58,747 nucleotides of DNA from Roseovarius autotrophicus (GTDB taxonomy: Bacteria; Pseudomonadota; Alphaproteobacteria; Rhodobacterales; Rhodobacteraceae). A program made the translations under genes and the position numbers. Location of the stretch: the NCBI RefSeq assembly GCF_018069895.1, contig NZ_JAGQDH010000018.1:1-58747 (forward strand), read 5' to 3'. A model generated the notes under the pieces. It did no database searches and had not been told where the DNA came from. It saw only the letters and a program-made list of their open reading frames with translations. Below, piece after piece: positions 1-8,462 of this stretch (the stretch's first letter is position 1; each line of letters starts with the position of its first letter).

Positions 1-127
1 ATGGTGAATGTCTGGGCCAATCCTGTCTTTGGTATTGGCCTGAATGATTGGGTTCGTCCCTGGTATATGTTCTCGGGTAGCATGGACAATTTCTGGCTTG
101 TCATGGCCGTTCGCTATGGCATTCCTG
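1..127. repeat. Terminal direct repeat, left copy (circular closure)
   Basis: Bases 1-127 are identical to 58621-58747. The open reading frame that enters at base 1 continues in the same frame from the 3' end of the window. An exact overlap of this kind is what short-read assemblers leave on a circular molecule, so the unique length would be 58,620 bases. A true terminal repeat of a linear element is the alternative, but the uninterrupted gene across the joint argues against it. Confidence 0.93.
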
Positions 128-444
128 GCTTTCTTCTGGTAGCCACAGGTTATGCCTTGGGTCTCTTTCGAGTAATGCGTCGAAACTTTGACACCGATCC
201 TGTGCTTTTGAATTTTCGCCGGGCCTGGGTGTTCACCTTCATGGGGCTTTCCTTCACGCTGAGCACGGTTCATGTCTGGACGAACATCTATTCCTTTGTG
301 TTCTTCATTTTCGGCGCGGGCGTCTGGTTCATAACCGCAAAACCCCGAAGCGAAGAAGACGCATCCGGGCCGGTGACGGAAGAGCGGATACTCTTGCCCT
401 ATACACGATTTGCGAAGCCCGCATCCGCTCCGGCCCTGACATGA
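1..444 (+). CDS. O-antigen polymerase/ligase-like membrane protein (Wzy), 3' part
   Basis: This is the C-terminal 147 residues of a gene that starts at 57667 and crosses the circular junction; the complete product would be 465 residues. The segment holds hydrophobic helices (for example around residues 35-50 and 75-105 of this part) and a polar, acidic tail, as expected for the end of a polytopic Wzy/WaaL-type protein. Such proteins polymerise or ligate undecaprenyl-linked sugar repeats on the periplasmic face of the inner membrane. The next glycosyltransferase overlaps its stop codon by four bases (ATGA), so the two are cotranscribed and probably translationally coupled. Assignment to polymerase rather than ligase is inference from the neighbouring Wzx flippase. 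Confidence 0.75.
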   Translation: MVNVWANPVFGIGLNDWVRPWYMFSGSMDNFWLVMAVRYGIPGFLLVATGYALGLFRVMRRNFDTDPVLLNFRRAWVFTFMGLSFTLSTVHVWTNIYSFVFFIFGAGVWFITAKPRSEEDASGPVTEERILLPYTRFAKPASAPALT

Positions 445-1454
445 CCAAGGCAATGCCGATACTGGGTGTCGTGATTGTCACCTACAACTCGTCAGACGTC
501 ATTCGTGATTGTCTGGATACCCTCCTGTCAGGAGCCAAGGGCGTCGCGCTCCGTGTTGTCGTGGTGGATAACGCGTCGCCCGATGAAACCGTCAATGTGA
601 TCAAGGCCTGGGCGTCGGGAGAGGATGACTACATTTTGCCCGCCGATCTGCCTTTTGTTACGACCCTGTTGCCCAAGCCTGTATCATATGCGCCGAGTAC
701 GAATGGGGATGACATCCTGCATCTTATCCGGAGCGACACCAACAGCGGCTTCGCGGCAGGCGTCAATATCGGATTAGTGCATCTGGCCAAGGATCCACGG
801 ATCGACCGCTTCTGGGTTCTCAATCCCGATTGCGTGGTGCCTCCTGGAACAGCAGAAGCTTTCGCGCGCTATGATCCAGGCTATTTCTCAATCATGGGTG
901 GCCGCGTGACCTATTACGACCAGCCAGATATGATACAGATGGACGGCGGCACGATCAACCGTTGGACCGGGGTGACCAGTAATGTCAATCTCTATGCCTC
1001 GATCGACGAGACCACACCACCGGACCCCGCAGCGATCGATTTCATCACCGGGGCCAGCATGGTGGCAAGCCGCGAATTCTATGAAGCCGCGGGCCCGCTG
1101 CCTGAAGAGTATTTCCTCTACTATGAAGAGGTGGACTGGGCGATGCGGCGCGGCGATCTGCCCTTGGCGATTTGCCCTTTGGCTCGTGTCTATCACAAGA
1201 CGGGAACATCTATTGGGTCGCCGACCCATGGGCGCATCGCCTCTCCCTTCTCGCTCTACTTCAAGCATCGGGCGCGGATGCGTTTCGTGAGGCGCTACGG
1301 ACCCGCAAGCGTCCCCTTTGCCTGGGCCTATACACTTGCCAAGGCGGGGCAATACTGGCTGAAAGGCTGGAGACCCGAGGCGCGGGCCATTGTTCAGGGG
1401 GCGTGGGAAGAAACATGCTCAACAGATGCACTGGAGCACAAGTGCGAGAGGTAG
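441..1454 (+). CDS. Family 2 glycosyltransferase (rhamnosyltransferase-like)
   Basis: A 337-residue GT-A glycosyltransferase. The N-terminus has the GT2 start VVIVTYNSS, followed by VVVDNASPDE, the nucleotide-sugar binding strand. NPDC near residue 129 stands in the DxD metal-binding position, and FLYYEEVDWAMR near residue 225 carries the acidic residues typical of WbbL-type rhamnosyltransferases. It acts at the cytoplasmic face of the membrane, adding one sugar to the lipid-linked repeat unit. Its start codon overlaps the stop of the Wzy-like gene (ATGA). The donor sugar cannot be read from sequence; rhamnose is a family-based guess. Confidence 0.85.
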   Translation: MTKAMPILGVVIVTYNSSDVIRDCLDTLLSGAKGVALRVVVVDNASPDETVNVIKAWASGEDDYILPADLPFVTTLLPKPVSYAPSTNGDDILHLIRSDTNSGFAAGVNIGLVHLAKDPRIDRFWVLNPDCVVPPGTAEAFARYDPGYFSIMGGRVTYYDQPDMIQMDGGTINRWTGVTSNVNLYASIDETTPPDPAAIDFITGASMVASREFYEAAGPLPEEYFLYYEEVDWAMRRGDLPLAICPLARVYHKTGTSIGSPTHGRIASPFSLYFKHRARMRFVRRYGPASVPFAWAYTLAKAGQYWLKGWRPEARAIVQGAWEETCSTDALEHKCER

Positions 1455-1527
1455 AGGCGTTGCCTTGAATGGGTATCAGGTTTAACGTCCTGCTGCATTT
1501 GGACGACGAGAGACAGGGGTGGTGAAC

Positions 1528-2058
1528 ATGGTATCCGAGATCGCCAGACCCGGCCTCCGGCTTCGCCTGGTGACACAGGAAGATGCCCACTTCATTCACG
1601 GTTTGCGCACCGATCCAGCTTACAATCAGCATCTTTCGCCAGTAACGGGAACGGCAGAGGATCAACATGCCTGGATCGTGGCCTACAAGGCGCGTGAGGC
1701 GGCAGGCGAAGAATTGTATTACATCATCGAACGGTTCGATGGTCGGCCCTGCGGCACCGTGCGCCTCTACGGGATCACACAGGAAAACTTTACCTGGGGC
1801 AGCTGGATCCTGAATGCCGACAAATCGCCTAAGGCGGCGCTGGAAAGTGCAATTTTGTCCTTCTCGGTCGGGTTTGACGAATTGGGCCTCAAACGGGCCT
1901 ATATTGATGTGCAGACGGAGAATGCCAAAGCCATTCGCTTCTACCGGCGTTTTGGCATGGTCGAGACCGGAGCCGATTCACAGAATCTCTATTTCGAACT
2001 CACACGAGAGCGGTTTCTGGATATGCGCGCCTTACTGTGTAACAACTTGACGGCTTAG
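1528..2058 (+). CDS. GNAT-family N-acetyltransferase, probably sugar-modifying
   Basis: About 176 residues with a RimJ/RimL-like GNAT fold: LRLRLVTQED at the start, GTVRLYGI in the middle, and the acetyl-CoA region around the NAKAIRFYRRFGM motif near residue 135. ATG 1528 is preferred over GTG 1519 because AGGGG lies about eight bases upstream. It sits just before FdtA- and FdtB-like genes, so the simplest reading is that it acylates the 3-amino group of the dTDP-3-amino-3,6-dideoxyhexose they make. In known Fuc3NAc and Qui3NAc pathways this step is often done by a hexapeptide-repeat enzyme, so a GNAT here would be a different solution. The role is inferred from context. Confidence 0.8.
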   Translation: MVSEIARPGLRLRLVTQEDAHFIHGLRTDPAYNQHLSPVTGTAEDQHAWIVAYKAREAAGEELYYIIERFDGRPCGTVRLYGITQENFTWGSWILNADKSPKAALESAILSFSVGFDELGLKRAYIDVQTENAKAIRFYRRFGMVETGADSQNLYFELTRERFLDMRALLCNNLTA

Positions 2059-2068
2059 GAACTTTCAC

Positions 2069-2506
2069 ATGGGCGTAACAAGCAGGATGCCAAGCGGCAG
2101 CGTTAGATTGATCGATCTTCCGGTGGTATCCGATCCACGGGGCGACCTGACCTTTGTTGAGGGATGCAATCATGTGCCTTTTGCTATCGCGCGTGTCTAT
2201 TATCTTTACAATGTTCCGGTGGATGCCGAGCGCGGCGGGCATGCTCACAAGGTCTTGCAGCAGGTCGTGTTTGCACTTTCGGGAAGTTTCCGGCTCAAGA
2301 TCGATAACGGCCTTGAACAATCCGAGTTTTGGCTAAGAAACCCCCGTCAGGGGGTGTTGATCGACCGCCTTATCTGGCGCGAAATGGACGCCTTCAGCCA
2401 AGGCGCCGTGTGCATGGTTCTGGCATCGCACCCGTATGACGAGGCGGATTACATTCGGGATTACGATACGTTCCTGCGGGCTGTGCGGGACAGCTCCTGC
2501 TTATGA
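2069..2506 (+). CDS. fdtA: dTDP-4-keto-6-deoxyglucose 3,4-ketoisomerase (FdtA/QdtA-like cupin)
   Basis: A 145-residue single-domain cupin of normal length for the WxcM/FdtA family. It contains the RGGHAHK motif (near residue 55) whose histidines are used by sugar 3,4-ketoisomerases, the [14 protein letters not shown] strand, and a late [10 protein letters not shown] segment. The enzyme moves the keto group of dTDP-4-keto-6-deoxyglucose from C4 to C3 so that an aminotransferase can act. The product may have fucose (FdtA) or quinovose (QdtA) configuration; sequence alone does not decide. The stop overlaps the next start (ATGA at 2503). No rmlA or rmlB is on this plasmid, so the dTDP-sugar precursor must come from the chromosome. 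Confidence 0.88.
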   Translation: MGVTSRMPSGSVRLIDLPVVSDPRGDLTFVEGCNHVPFAIARVYYLYNVPVDAERGGHAHKVLQQVVFALSGSFRLKIDNGLEQSEFWLRNPRQGVLIDRLIWREMDAFSQGAVCMVLASHPYDEADYIRDYDTFLRAVRDSSCL

Positions 2507-3591
2507 TACCCTTTCTGGATCTGCGCGCCGCCTATCTCGAACTCAAGCCGGGCATCGACGCCGCCATTGCCCGTGTGCTCGATAGCGGCTGGTATGTCCT
2601 TGGCTCCGAGGTCGAGGCATTCGAGGCGGAATGGGCCGCCTATTGCGAGGCCGCTCATGCGGTCGGCGTGGCCAACGGGCTCGACGCGTTGACCCTGGCC
2701 CTTCGCGCGCTCGATATTGGAGCGGGGGATGAGGTGATCGTGCCCTCGAATACCTATATCGCCACCTGGCTCGCTGTCTCGGGCGTCGGCGCGACGCCGG
2801 TGCCGGTAGAGCCCGACCCTGCCACCCACAATATAGACCCTGCCCGCATCGACGCGGCAATCACGCCCCGCACCCGGGCCATTCTGCCTGTACATCTCTA
2901 TGGTCAGCCCGCCGATCTGGACCCGATCCTCGGCATTGCTAGACGCCATAATCTGCGCGTGGTCGAAGATGCGGCGCAGGCGCATGGCGCGCGCTACAAA
3001 GGCAAGCGGATCGGGGCGCATGGCGATATCGTTTGCTGGAGCTTTTACCCGGGCAAGAACCTGGGTGCGCTCGGTGATGCCGGGGCTCTCACAACCGATG
3101 ATCCGGTTCTGGCGGGACGTGTGGCCCTGCTGCGCAATTATGGTTCTCGGCAAAAGTACGTGAATGAGGAACCAGGTGTGAATTCCCGACTCGATCCGAT
3201 ACAGGCTGCGGTGCTGCGGGTGAAGCTCGCGGTTCTGGACAAATGGACCGCGCGCCGCCGCGCAGTGGCCGCTGCCTATGAGGAAGGTCTTGCAGATAGC
3301 GGCCTCATCCTGCCACATGTGCCCGACTGGGCCGAGCCCGTCTGGCACCTCTATGTGGTTCGCAGTACCGCGCGTGATGCGCTGCAGGCACGGTTGACAG
3401 AGGCGAGAGTCGGCACACTGATCCACTATCCGATTCCGCCGCATATGCAGACGGCCTATGCCGGCCTTGGTATCGCGCCGGAGGCTCTGCCTCTGGCGCA
3501 ACGACTGGCCGGTGAGGTGCTGAGTTTGCCAATGGGGCCGCATATGACCCTAGACAGGGTTCAGGACGTTTGTGGTAAGTGCTTAGTGTAA
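2503..3591 (+). CDS. fdtB: DegT/DnrJ/EryC1-family sugar 3-aminotransferase (FdtB/QdtB-like)
   Basis: 362 residues, the usual length of the PLP-dependent sugar aminotransferases. IPFLDLRA opens the protein, [13 protein letters not shown] near residue 155 and [15 protein letters not shown] near residue 180 carry the phosphate-binding and Schiff-base lysine regions, and [16 protein letters not shown] near residue 225 is the conserved dimer-contact segment. It would transfer an amino group from glutamate to C3 of the keto-sugar made by the preceding cupin. Overlap of start and stop (ATGA) with the fdtA-like gene supports a shared pathway. The final product would be dTDP-Fucp3N or dTDP-Quip3N, probably acylated by the upstream GNAT. 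Confidence 0.9.
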   Translation: MIPFLDLRAAYLELKPGIDAAIARVLDSGWYVLGSEVEAFEAEWAAYCEAAHAVGVANGLDALTLALRALDIGAGDEVIVPSNTYIATWLAVSGVGATPVPVEPDPATHNIDPARIDAAITPRTRAILPVHLYGQPADLDPILGIARRHNLRVVEDAAQAHGARYKGKRIGAHGDIVCWSFYPGKNLGALGDAGALTTDDPVLAGRVALLRNYGSRQKYVNEEPGVNSRLDPIQAAVLRVKLAVLDKWTARRRAVAAAYEEGLADSGLILPHVPDWAEPVWHLYVVRSTARDALQARLTEARVGTLIHYPIPPHMQTAYAGLGIAPEALPLAQRLAGEVLSLPMGPHMTLDRVQDVCGKCLV

Positions 3592-3612
3592 CTCCTCTGC
3601 GCCGAGTGTGGG

Positions 3613-5118
3613 ATGACTGAAATCAACTCTCGCGGTCTTCTCAGATCCATGGCGATCATTGGCAGCGCGCAGGCCGTGCGCATTGTCATCACCATCCTGA
3701 GGGCAAAGGTGGTAGCGGTGCTGCTGGGTCCTTCCGGCATTGGCCTTCTGAGCATGTTCAACAATCTGAGAGAGATGGCGTCGCTGGGTGCGGGCCTTGG
3801 CCTGAGTTCCAGCGGCGTGCGCGAGTTGTCGGCGGCAAAAGGTGAACCGGAAACGCTCTCACGTGTGCGCCGTGTGCTGCTGGGCGCACTGTTGATACAG
3901 GGTGTCATCGCGATGGCACTGATCTGGATCGCGCGTGTGCCTGTGGCGGAGTGGCTTCTGGGCAGCGCCGACCATGCGACCGAGGTGGGCCTTGTCGGCG
4001 TCGCCGTCTTTCTCTTCTTGCTTGGCAGTTCACAAACCACGCTGCTTCAAGGCATGCGCCACATTGGTGATCTGGGGCGTGTCACGGTCTGGGGTACATT
4101 TGTGGGAACACTCGTCGGGCTAGGGGGCGTGGTAATTCTGGGGGAAAGCGGGCTGATCTGGCTGATACTGGCCCCCCCCGCTACAGGTATCCTGATCGCC
4201 CTGCGCTATACCCTCCGGTTGCCACCTCCCGACACGGTGCGCATGACGCCGGGCGATATCTGGCGTGCTTGGCTGCCGATGGTGAAACTTGGCGTGGTGT
4301 TCATGATCGGATCGCTGGTGACGATTGCTACCCTGCTGTTGGTTCGGGCTTGGATCACGCAGGAATTGGGACTAGAGGCCGCCGGATATTTCGCGGCGGC
4401 CTGGAGCATCACGATGATCTACGTAGGCTTTCTGCTGCAGGCTATGGGGGCGGATTATTTTCCCCGCCTGACTGCAGTCATTCGCGATCGTGACGCGGCA
4501 ATGCAATTGATGAATGATCAGATACAACTAGCCCTCGCACTTGGCGGGCCGCTCCTCCTGATCCTGATTGGCTGCGCACCCTGGCTGATCCGACTACTCT
4601 ATTCCCCCGCCTTCGATCCGGCTGTGACGATCTTACAGTGGCAAACCGTGGGCAATGTTTTCAAACTCGCGTCCTGGGCCCTTAGTTTTGCATTCGTGGC
4701 TGCCGCGCGTTCTGGAATCTTCCTTCTCTTGGAAATCGCCTTCAACGTCTTTTTTATCGGTTTTTTGTTTTTTGGTCTTCCGCTGCTTGGTCTGAGTATA
4801 GTAGGGACTGGCTTTCTTTTTTCCTATATCTTTTATTTCATGATTGTAGCGTTTCTCGCACACCGCCTCCAAGGCTTCCGTTGGCAGCCACTCTCGCTTC
4901 GCCTGCTCGGATTGCATGTGCTGCTGGCCTCGGTGCTTCTGGTGTTGTCTTTGGCTTTTCCGATAGCTGGGGCGCTGGCCTCCCTCGGCCTCGGTATCAT
5001 CGTGGCGCTCTGGGGCGGACATGTGGTGATTGCCAAGATCGGGTCGCACGGACGCCTTGTTTCAAAGGTAGCACGGGTCTATGAATTGCTTGGCTGGCCG
5101 ATCAGGAACGTCAGATGA
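3613..5118 (+). CDS. wzx: Wzx-type lipid-linked oligosaccharide flippase
   Basis: A 501-residue polytopic membrane protein with about a dozen hydrophobic segments over its full length and very few charged residues in them. The N-terminal AKVVAVLLGPSGIGLLSMFNNL stretch (residues about 30-50) is typical of the WzxE/O-antigen translocase branch of the MOP superfamily. It would flip the undecaprenyl-pyrophosphate-linked repeat unit from the cytoplasmic to the periplasmic leaflet, where the Wzy-like protein polymerises it. Stop and next start overlap (ATGA at 5115). The Wzx family call is firm; the substrate is unknown. Confidence 0.9.
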   Translation: MTEINSRGLLRSMAIIGSAQAVRIVITILRAKVVAVLLGPSGIGLLSMFNNLREMASLGAGLGLSSSGVRELSAAKGEPETLSRVRRVLLGALLIQGVIAMALIWIARVPVAEWLLGSADHATEVGLVGVAVFLFLLGSSQTTLLQGMRHIGDLGRVTVWGTFVGTLVGLGGVVILGESGLIWLILAPPATGILIALRYTLRLPPPDTVRMTPGDIWRAWLPMVKLGVVFMIGSLVTIATLLLVRAWITQELGLEAAGYFAAAWSITMIYVGFLLQAMGADYFPRLTAVIRDRDAAMQLMNDQIQLALALGGPLLLILIGCAPWLIRLLYSPAFDPAVTILQWQTVGNVFKLASWALSFAFVAAARSGIFLLLEIAFNVFFIGFLFFGLPLLGLSIVGTGFLFSYIFYFMIVAFLAHRLQGFRWQPLSLRLLGLHVLLASVLLVLSLAFPIAGALASLGLGIIVALWGGHVVIAKIGSHGRLVSKVARVYELLGWPIRNVR

Positions 5119-6155
5119 CCGAGATGACAGAACGCCCGCTAGTGACCTTTGCAGTCATTGCCTACAATCAGGAACGTTTCATCCGCGAAGCGATCGAGGG
5201 GGCATTTTCGCAGACCTATGAGCCGCTGGAGATCATCCTGTCGGACGATTGCTCGTCAGACCGCACCTATCAGATCATGCAGGAGATGGCGGCAGCCTAT
5301 AATGGACCGCACAAGGTGGTGCTCAATCGGAACATGTCCAACCTGGGGCTGGTACCGCATATCGACCGAGTGATGGAAATGGTTTCAGGTGATTTTATTG
5401 TGGTGAATGCGGGAGATGATGTGTCGCTGCCGGAGAGAACATCCATACTTGCTGAGATATGGCGAAAATCAAACAGAACAATAAAGCTATTGCACTCTTC
5501 GGCCCGAAGAATTGACTTGGAGGGAGATGATTTTGGCGTTAGAACGCCTCCGCAGAAAATAATTCACAACCAATCACCAGAAGACATAATATTAAACTTT
5601 AGCTGGGTTATCGGGGCAACAGCAGCTTGGGATCGAGAAATTTTCGATACATTTGGACCTATTGGGGGCGATCTGTCAATCGAAGACCACATAATCCCTT
5701 TTATGGCCTCAATAGTAGGAAAAATTTATTACGTTCAAAGTAGTCTCGTAAAACACAGAAGTGGCGGGTCAACTAAAAAAACAGAGGAGAGTATCGGCAG
5801 AAATTATCTTTATGGAGGAGGTCTAAAAAGTAGAAAATGGGATCTTGAAACGGATAGATATGTCCTAGGCAGGATTGAGGATTGGGGAGGCAAAAAAAAA
5901 ATTATCTATTCTATTTGCTCAAATAGACAAAAAATTTTAGAGTACTCCATAATGATTGCAGAGTTGAATAAAGTGCGTATGATACTGAGTCTTCCTGATG
6001 CACTTCGCATCTCACATAGACACAAAACCATCCGCCCCCTAAAAGACTGGACCAGATATGTTTTTGATTTTTTATACATTCCATACGCAAATTGGAACAT
6101 AAAAAGACAACTTAAGAATCAAGGGCTGTACGAATCGGAATTGCCACACAAATGA
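5115..6155 (+). CDS. Family 2 glycosyltransferase with an AT-rich C-terminal half
   Basis: 346 residues. The first third is a regular GT2 domain: VTFAVIAYNQERFI, ILSDDCSSDRTY and the metal site NAGDDVSLP near residue 98. From about base 5450 to the stop the DNA becomes strikingly AT-rich and rich in lysine, isoleucine and asparagine codons, unlike both flanks; the frame stays open. This looks like a gene imported from a low-GC donor or a chimera with a host-like N-terminus. The acceptor-binding C-terminal half would therefore be the part that sets its specificity. Its start overlaps wzx and its stop overlaps the next gene by four bases, so it is integrated in the operon. Confidence 0.85.
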   Translation: MTEMTERPLVTFAVIAYNQERFIREAIEGAFSQTYEPLEIILSDDCSSDRTYQIMQEMAAAYNGPHKVVLNRNMSNLGLVPHIDRVMEMVSGDFIVVNAGDDVSLPERTSILAEIWRKSNRTIKLLHSSARRIDLEGDDFGVRTPPQKIIHNQSPEDIILNFSWVIGATAAWDREIFDTFGPIGGDLSIEDHIIPFMASIVGKIYYVQSSLVKHRSGGSTKKTEESIGRNYLYGGGLKSRKWDLETDRYVLGRIEDWGGKKKIIYSICSNRQKILEYSIMIAELNKVRMILSLPDALRISHRHKTIRPLKDWTRYVFDFLYIPYANWNIKRQLKNQGLYESELPHK

Positions 6156-7057
6156 CAGAGGGCATTCAAGACCACAAATCTATTTCCGTCATCCTGCCTA
6201 CCTACAATCGCGCGCGTACGCTCTTGCGGGCAATCAACAGCGTGCTCAGCCAAGATTACCGCGAGATCGAGCTGATCGTGGTCGACGATGCCTCGACCGA
6301 TGGTACCACCGAACTGCTGAAGGGCGTAGCCGATCCGCGGCTGCGCGTTATCCGCCATGATCGCAATAAAGGCGTGGCGGGGGCGACCAATACCGGCATT
6401 CAGGCTGCGCGCGGCGCGTTCATCGCCTTTCAGGACAGTGACGACGAATGGCTCGACGGCAAGCTCTCGCAACAGATGGCGCGTCTCGCCGCCGCTCCGC
6501 CCGATTGCGTCTGCATCTATTGCATCAAGATCGTCTACGGTCGCGATCCGGCGTTTCACCGGGGCAAACGGCGCGTAGCCTGCGTGCCCGGCCCGGATGA
6601 AACCGTACTCGAGGGGGATCTGCACGAGGTGTTGTGGCAGCGCAACCTCGTCAGCCCACAAACTGCGATCTGCACCCGCGCGGCGGCGCAGCGCCTCGGC
6701 GGGTTCGACGAAAAGCTGCGCTCGGACCAGGATTGGGATTTCTTCTCGCGATTGGCGGAAACAGGATCCTTTGCCTTTGTCGATACGCCGCTGGTCAGCA
6801 CCTACCTACAAACCGACAGTATCTCGGCGAATGTCCGGAAGAGCCATTACAGCCAGTTCATCGTGACCAACAAGATGAAAAGACGGGGCGTCCCACGGGA
6901 GATTCTGGCCGAGCACTGGGCGAGGCTGGGATATCATATCGGCAAACGCGGCAACACGAAACGGCGTGGCGCTGTTCTTCTGCGCAATGCAATCACCGCG
7001 CGCCCGTTACATGCCAAAACCTGGTTACGATATATTATGAACCGGCTTTCCATGTGA
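6152..7057 (+). CDS. Family 2 glycosyltransferase
   Basis: 301 residues with a full GT-A domain: SVILPTYNRARTLLRAINSV at the N-terminus, VVDDASTDGTTE, the catalytic metal motif FQDSDDEW near residue 93, and the RSDQDWDFFSRLAE segment near residue 190 that normally supplies the general base. It acts at the cytoplasmic membrane face on the lipid-linked acceptor. GC-rich codon use returns to the plasmid norm right at its start, in sharp contrast to the preceding gene. Start overlaps the previous stop (ATGA). Donor and linkage are unknown. Confidence 0.87.
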   Translation: MTEGIQDHKSISVILPTYNRARTLLRAINSVLSQDYREIELIVVDDASTDGTTELLKGVADPRLRVIRHDRNKGVAGATNTGIQAARGAFIAFQDSDDEWLDGKLSQQMARLAAAPPDCVCIYCIKIVYGRDPAFHRGKRRVACVPGPDETVLEGDLHEVLWQRNLVSPQTAICTRAAAQRLGGFDEKLRSDQDWDFFSRLAETGSFAFVDTPLVSTYLQTDSISANVRKSHYSQFIVTNKMKRRGVPREILAEHWARLGYHIGKRGNTKRRGAVLLRNAITARPLHAKTWLRYIMNRLSM

Positions 7058-7136
7058 GCACATGAAGTCGGCGACATGTCCTGTGTCCATGCACCATTCT
7101 CAGGTAACAGAGCTTTCGCCCAGAAGGACACCGCCC

Positions 7137-8372
7137 ATGCAGTCCCCCCAACCAAGCCCGGCCCTGCGCCGCATCGCCCGTGGCGATCTCTGTGCCGGTT
7201 GCGGGGCCTGTGGGGGGATGTTCCCCGACAAGATCGGGGTGGAGATGGCCCCGCCCGGTTTTCTGCGACCCCGACAGCGTGCGCCTTTGACCGCCGAGGA
7301 GGAGGACTCGTTTTCGCGGTTCTGTCCCGCGCTTGGACAGAAGGTAGAGGCCCGGGGGCGCACCGATCATGTGCTCTGGGGGCCGTATCTGAAGATGCGC
7401 ACGGGCTGGGCCACCGACCCAGAATTGCGTTTTTCCGGGGCGTCGGGCGGGGCGCTTTCGGGGGTGTTGTTGCATCTGCTTGAAAGTGGCGAGATCGAGG
7501 CTGTGGTGCAGATCGCCGCCGATCCGGAAAACCCGATCGCCAACCGCACGGTGATCAGCACGGACCGCGCGGGCATCCTTGCGGCCGCCGGATCGCGCTA
7601 TGCGCCCTCGGCCCCGCTTGCGCGCCTGTCAGAGCTTGTAGCGACCGGCAAGCGCCACGCTTTTGTCGGCAAGCCCTGCGATGTGGCGGCGCTCAGGGTG
7701 CTGAGCGCGGAAAGGCCCGAGGTGGCTGCGGCCTTTCCGGTGCTTTTGTCCTTTTTCTGCGCGGGCGTCCCATCAGAGACCGGGGCACGCGCGGTGCTGG
7801 CCGCCCTCGGAACCGGGCCGGATGAGGTGACGCGCTTTCGCTATCGCGGGCAGGGCTGGCCGGGACGGGCCACGGCCAGGCTCAGCGATGGCAGCGAGCG
7901 TTCGATGAGCTATCACGACAGTTGGGGCGGGATCCTGTCGAACCATGTGCAGCATCGCTGCAAGATCTGCGCCGATGGCACCGGCAAGGCCGCCGATCTG
8001 GTCTGCGCCGATGCCTGGGAAAGCGATGCCAGGGGCTATCCGGTCTTTGACGAGGCCGAGGGTGTGAGCCTGGTCGTCAGCCGCACGGCGCTCGGGGCAC
8101 GGATCCTGCAAGAGGCCATCGCCGCAGGGCGGATCGAAACCGCGCCTTTCGATGTCGGCGAATTGGCCGCGATCCAGCCCGGACAGCGCGAGCGGCGGCG
8201 CGCACTTCTGGCCCGGCTTCTCGCGCTGCGGCTCGCCGGGCAGCCCGTGCCGCATTATGCAGGCCTCCATCTCTGGCAGGCAGCCCGCGAAAACCCGATC
8301 CTGCGCAACCTGAAGAATTTCCTCGGCATGGCGCGCCGGGTTCTCCGACGCCGGATGACCGGGCGGGGATAG
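7137..8372 (+). CDS. FrhB/FdhB-family iron-sulfur flavoprotein (F420 hydrogenase beta-subunit-like)
   Basis: 411 residues from ATG 7137, chosen because AAGGA lies eight bases upstream; an earlier in-frame start at 7062 would add 25 unlike residues. LCAGCGACGGMFP at residues about 17-29 is a cysteine cluster of the ferredoxin-like kind, and later cysteines (HRCKICADGTG, near residue 277) fit a second cluster site. SGASGGALSG near residue 100 belongs to the FrhB N-terminal domain. These proteins are often encoded beside polysaccharide pyruvyltransferases in exopolysaccharide clusters, as here, although the bacteria do not make F420. The reaction is unknown; a redox step linked to sugar modification is inference. 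Confidence 0.85.
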   Translation: MQSPQPSPALRRIARGDLCAGCGACGGMFPDKIGVEMAPPGFLRPRQRAPLTAEEEDSFSRFCPALGQKVEARGRTDHVLWGPYLKMRTGWATDPELRFSGASGGALSGVLLHLLESGEIEAVVQIAADPENPIANRTVISTDRAGILAAAGSRYAPSAPLARLSELVATGKRHAFVGKPCDVAALRVLSAERPEVAAAFPVLLSFFCAGVPSETGARAVLAALGTGPDEVTRFRYRGQGWPGRATARLSDGSERSMSYHDSWGGILSNHVQHRCKICADGTGKAADLVCADAWESDARGYPVFDEAEGVSLVVSRTALGARILQEAIAAGRIETAPFDVGELAAIQPGQRERRRALLARLLALRLAGQPVPHYAGLHLWQAARENPILRNLKNFLGMARRVLRRRMTGRG

Positions 8373-8462
8373 TCAGGGCTGGCCCAACGGCCTTATCAGT
8401 GTCACAAGGCTGTGCGACCCGGTTCTGGTGACGCCATTTTCATGACCCATTCAGGATGCCCG

